From DATAFT01 sp035544635 (GTDB lineage: Bacteria > Acidobacteriota > Thermoanaerobaculia > Multivoradales > Multivoraceae): a stretch of DNA of 9,044 nt. The stretch lies in the NCBI GenBank assembly GCA_035544635.1, contig DATKDQ010000059.1, forward strand, positions 1 through 9,044, read 5' to 3'. Position 1 is the stretch's first letter, and each line of letters starts with the position of its first letter. The translations under genes were made by a program, and so were the position numbers. Positions 6,600 to 9,044 of the stretch are shown one piece after another. The notes beneath the pieces are model-generated. The model was not told the origin of the DNA and ran no database searches. It saw only the letters and a list, made by a program, of their open reading frames with translations.

Positions 6600-7895
6600 T
6601 CAACCCAAGAGGGTCTCGAGATCGCGCCAGAAATTCGGGTACGACTTGCCCACCACGTCCGGGTCGGCGATGGCGATGCCGGGGCGGCGCAGCCCCACCA
6701 GCGCCATCGACATCGCGATGCGGTGATCGTCGTGGGCGTCGATCACCACCGGATCCGACGGCGGCTCGCGATCGTGCCAGGAGCCTTCGACCACCAATCC
6801 GCCGGCGAGCTCGCGCACCGGCACACCCGCCCGGGCGAGCTCGCTCGCCATCGCCGCCAGCCGGTCGCTCTCCTTGATCCGGAGGTGCGCCGCCCCGGTG
6901 ATCGCGGTGGTGCCCTCGAGGAACGGCGCCAGCGCGGCGAGCGTGGGGACCTGATCGGGCATGTCGCGCATATCGGCGTGGATCGCGCGCAGGCGGCCGG
7001 GCCACACGTCGACGCCGCTCGCCGTCGCCTCGACGCGCGCGCCGGCCGCCTCGAGCAGCCGGAAGAAGTCGCGATCGCCCTGGGTGGAATCCGGCTGCAG
7101 CCCCAGGAGCGAGACCCTGCCGCCGGTGACGAGCGCCGCCACCGCGGGATAGGTGGCGGCCGAGTAGTCGCCCTCTACGACCACACCGCCGGGCGAGCGC
7201 AAGCCACCCGGCTCGACCTCGAGCACGGCGCCCTCCGCGTCGCGCTCGACCACCACCCCGAACTCGCGAAGCGCGGCAAGCGTGATCTCGAGGTACGGTG
7301 ACGACACCAGCGCTCGGAGCCGCACGCGCGATCGTCGCCGTGCGCACGCGCTCGCCATCACCAGCGCAGAGGCGTACTGGCTCGATTCGGCGGCGTCGAG
7401 CGTCGTCTCGCCGCCGGTGAGCGTCCCACCCTGAATCTGAAGCGGCGCGCGCCCCTCGCGCTCGCGGTAGCGGATCCGCGCGCCGAGCTCCCGCAGCGTC
7501 TCGACCAGTGGCGCGATCGGCCGCTCGCGCAGCCGCGGGCTGCCGTCGAGCACCCAGTCGCCCGGCACCACCGTGAGGCTCGCGGTGAGGAAACGGTAGA
7601 GCGTGCCCGCGTTGCCGCAGAAGATCTCCGCCTCTCGCGGCCCCTCGGCCGGCGGCTCGATCGCGAGCGTCGAGCCGCTCTCTTCCAGTCGGAAACCCAG
7701 CGCCTCGAGCGCCGCGCGGAAGTGGCGAATGTCCTCGGCGTCGAGCAGGCGCTCGATCGCGAGCGGTTGGCGGGCGAGGAGAGCGAGATTGAGGTAGCGG
7801 TGCGAGACGCTCTTCGACGGCGGGACCACGATCGCGCCGCCGACGGTCCGCCCCGACGGCACCGCGCGCGCCTGGCGAGCCTCCGGCGCGCTCAT
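6600..7895 (-). CDS. aroA: 3-phosphoshikimate 1-carboxyvinyltransferase (EPSP synthase)
   Basis: AroA joins shikimate-3-phosphate and phosphoenolpyruvate to make EPSP in the cytosolic pathway to chorismate and the aromatic amino acids. The 431-residue protein shows the two-domain family's motifs: PPSKSVSHR (25-33, with K28, S29 and R33), GNAGT (94-98) with R101, SSQ (171-173), GDYSAATYP (242-250), MPDQVPTLA (312-320, catalytic Asp314), RIKESDRL (339-346, Glu342), DDHR (389-392) and VGKSYPNFW (415-423). After GNAGT the sequence is LYRFL, where most enzymes have AMRPL. The start ATG 7893-7895 overlaps the lpxH stop as ATGA, a coupling arrangement; a GTG at 7928 would add 11 residues. All essential residues appear intact. 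Confidence 0.96.
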   Translation of the reverse strand: MSAPEARQARAVPSGRTVGGAIVVPPSKSVSHRYLNLALLARQPLAIERLLDAEDIRHFRAALEALGFRLEESGSTLAIEPPAEGPREAEIFCGNAGTLYRFLTASLTVVPGDWVLDGSPRLRERPIAPLVETLRELGARIRYREREGRAPLQIQGGTLTGGETTLDAAESSQYASALVMASACARRRSRVRLRALVSSPYLEITLAALREFGVVVERDAEGAVLEVEPGGLRSPGGVVVEGDYSAATYPAVAALVTGGRVSLLGLQPDSTQGDRDFFRLLEAAGARVEATASGVDVWPGRLRAIHADMRDMPDQVPTLAALAPFLEGTTAITGAAHLRIKESDRLAAMASELARAGVPVRELAGGLVVEGSWHDREPPSDPVVIDAHDDHRIAMSMALVGLRRPGIAIADPDVVGKSYPNFWRDLETLLG

Positions 7896-8614
7896 GGCAG
7901 CCACTCGAGCCTTCGCGCGCGGAACCACGCGTCGACGATGCGCACCTCGCCTCCGTTGACGACGAACCGGCGCGGCTCGTGGAAGTGGCCGAGCAGGAGA
8001 ACGTCATGGCCTTCCGCCAGCCGCGCCTCGGCATAGCGCTTGATCACGGCCTCGGGGATGCGGGCCTTGTGCTCGAAGTTGGTCTCGGAGAGCCGTCGGT
8101 CCATGGCATGGACCCAGCGGCGTGCGACGCTCCCGGGGAGACGGCGCGCGGCCGCGCGCGACAGCGGGTTCTTCGATGCCCGCCGCCAGAACCGGTAACG
8201 CCAGTCGTGGTCGTTGAGGCCATCGCCGTGCACCGCGAGGTAACGCACTCCGGCGCGCTCGAACGCATGCTCGCGGGCGATCGAATCGAAGCGCGCCGCG
8301 TACACGCTGTCCTCCAGGAAGAAGTCGCGGTTGCCTTCGACGTAGCGCGTCTCGATGCCCCGGCGGCGCACGCCCTCGAGCGCCGGCAGCAGGCGCCGGA
8401 TCTCCTCCGTCTCGTAGCGGGGGTCGCCGACCCAGACGTGGAAGAGGTCACCGAGGACCACCAGCAGGTCGCAGTCTGCAGCATCGAGCTCGCCGAGCTC
8501 CCGCGCAAGATCGTCGCCCGGGCCGCCCGGCCCTCCGACGTGCGCATCGGCGAGCAATGCCACGGCCACGGCGGCGTATCTTGTCAGATCGAGACGACGG
8601 ATCCGGCCCGGCAC
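7892..8614 (-). CDS. lpxH: UDP-2,3-diacylglucosamine diphosphatase-like metallophosphoesterase (LpxH type)
   Basis: LpxH removes UMP from UDP-2,3-diacylglucosamine to give lipid X, an early step of lipid A synthesis at the inner face of the cytoplasmic membrane. The calcineurin-like metal ligands are all visible: DAH (D23, H25), GDLF (D56), GNRD (N95), HGD (H129) and GHFH (H210, H212). GNRDFFLE and the HGDGLNDHDWRYRFWRR stretch are close to LpxH rather than to other phosphoesterases. The third conserved block reads GDLFHVWVGD, with His where Asp or Glu is usual. The length of 240 aa fits LpxH. The start is GTG 8614 with AGGA nearby. In-frame GTG codons at 8569 and 8563 would give the shorter N-terminus typical of the family, so the start is not certain. 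The next gene, aroA, overlaps by 4 nt. Confidence 0.85.
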   Translation of the reverse strand: MPGRIRRLDLTRYAAVAVALLADAHVGGPGGPGDDLARELGELDAADCDLLVVLGDLFHVWVGDPRYETEEIRRLLPALEGVRRRGIETRYVEGNRDFFLEDSVYAARFDSIAREHAFERAGVRYLAVHGDGLNDHDWRYRFWRRASKNPLSRAAARRLPGSVARRWVHAMDRRLSETNFEHKARIPEAVIKRYAEARLAEGHDVLLLGHFHEPRRFVVNGGEVRIVDAWFRARRLEWLP

Positions 8615-8629
8615 TCGTCCTGGAAGGTC

Positions 8630-8697
8630 CGCGCGCCGTCCGCGGCGCCAAAAGCATGGCTAGCGGAGGACATGCTATTCAGCATGTCCGGAGCTAG
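8630..8697 (+). repeat. Dispersed palindromic element, copy 2 (between the mrp-like gene and lpxH)
   Basis: This 68-nt stretch is in the same + orientation as copy 1 but antisense to the surrounding genes. Bases 8630-8652 are identical to 279-301. The hairpin at 8660-8697 has a perfect lower stem CTAGC/GCTAG, the GGA (8665-8667) opposite GGA (8690-8692) internal loop, a perfect 9-bp upper stem GGACATGCT/AGCATGTCC and loop ATTC (8677-8680). Compared with copy 1, a G-C pair is replaced by A-T and one pair is lost from each stem on both arms at once. The stop codon of the mrp-like gene (8694-8696) lies in the lower stem. Confidence 0.8.
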
Positions 8698-9044
8698 CGA
8701 ATGACCAGGCGCGGGCGCTCCTCGGCGGCCTGCCGCGCCACCGCTTCGGCCAGGGCGCGGAAGGCCGCGGCGTGCGGGCCGTCCGGGTGGCTGACGACGA
8801 TGGGCACCCCGGCGTCGCCCCCTTCCGCGATCGCGGGATCGAGCGGAATCGAGCCCAGGAACGGGCAGCCCAGCTCGGCGGCGGTGCGCTCGCCCCCGCC
8901 GTTGCGGAAAATGTGCGTCTCCGTGCCGCAGCTGGGACAGACGAAGCTCGACATGTTCTCGACGATCCCGAGCACCGGGACGTTCACCTTGGTGAACATG
9001 GCGAGGCCCTTGCGCGCGTCGATCAGCGCAACGTCCTGCGGCGT
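8694..9044 (-). CDS. Mrp/ApbC-family Fe-S cluster carrier ATPase, C-terminal part (partial)
   Basis: The frame is open from the right edge for 116 codons and ends at TAG 8696-8694. It reads TPQDVALIDARKGLAMFTKV, then VPVLGIVENMSSF, then VCPSCG. The text between the edge and the ENMS motif is the switch/helix region of the deviant-Walker P-loop ATPases of the Mrp/NBP35 family. C36-P-S-C39 is the conserved CxxC that bridges an Fe-S cluster at the dimer interface. GGGERTAAELGCPFLGSIPLDP follows, as expected for the family. These cytosolic proteins bind and pass on Fe-S clusters. The N-terminal Walker A lies outside the window. The last residues and the stop fall at or in the dispersed palindromic element, which may have altered the C-terminus. 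The gene is 79 nt upstream of lpxH on the same strand. Confidence 0.92.
   Translation of the reverse strand, partial: TPQDVALIDARKGLAMFTKVNVPVLGIVENMSSFVCPSCGTETHIFRNGGGERTAAELGCPFLGSIPLDPAIAEGGDAGVPIVVSHPDGPHAAAFRALAEAVARQAAEERPRLVIR

Noticed and set aside
5270..6877. Long + strand open frame of 535 codons opposite the sigma-54 activator and the end of aroA
   Set aside because: It is antisense to motif-bearing genes, is Arg/Pro/Ala-rich, and shows no recognisable domain. GC-rich codon use routinely opens such frames.
6379..8034. - strand open frame of 551 codons in another frame across aroA and parts of its neighbours
   Set aside because: Low-complexity Arg/Ala/Gly composition and overlap with three confidently assigned genes.

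Overview
The window is GC-rich throughout, with dense, short-spaced, strongly strand-organised genes and no tRNA, rRNA, CRISPR or transposase gene. LpxH (lipid A synthesis) points to a Gram-negative envelope. The pilin N-terminus, the AhpE/BCP-like peroxiredoxin and the large TPR-type sigma-54 activator together resemble Acidobacteriota/Thermoanaerobaculia-like or deltaproteobacterial lineages. This placement is inference only; no rRNA marker is present.

Layout. On the + strand are the last 69 codons of Lon protease (2-211), then thiL, thiamine-monophosphate kinase (227-1396). They are 15 nt apart, and the thiL ribosome binding site overlaps the lon stop. After a 71-nt convergent gap, everything else is on the - strand. 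Read in the direction of transcription (from the right) it is: the C-terminal part of an Mrp/ApbC-type Fe-S carrier ATPase (8694-9044, cut by the window edge); lpxH (7892-8614); aroA (6600-7895, ATGA overlap with lpxH); a 1048-residue sigma-54-dependent activator (3452-6598, starting 1 nt after the aroA stop); a type IV pilin/pseudopilin-like gene (2780-3319); a peroxiredoxin (2187-2660); and a small protein with two MerR-like helix-turn-helix domains (1468-2169).

Functional links. The housekeeping block mrp-lpxH-aroA runs without a gap into the sigma-54 activator. Between the activator and the pilin gene is a near-consensus -24/-12 sigma-54 promoter (3335-3350) preceded by two overlapping inverted repeats. 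The simplest reading is a local regulatory pair in which the activator drives the pilin gene. The peroxiredoxin and the double-HTH protein look co-transcribed.

The most unusual signal is a dispersed element of about 70 nt present twice (279-349 and 8630-8697). It has a 23-nt identical head that folds as a TCCG-tetraloop hairpin. A second hairpin follows, whose two arms change together between copies and keep a symmetric GGA/GGA internal loop. One copy lies in frame inside the 5' end of thiL and accounts for part of an unusual N-terminal extension of about 47 residues. The other supplies the stop codon of the mrp-like gene, in the opposite orientation relative to transcription. This looks like a small mobile palindromic element (REP- or RPE-like) able to sit in gene ends.
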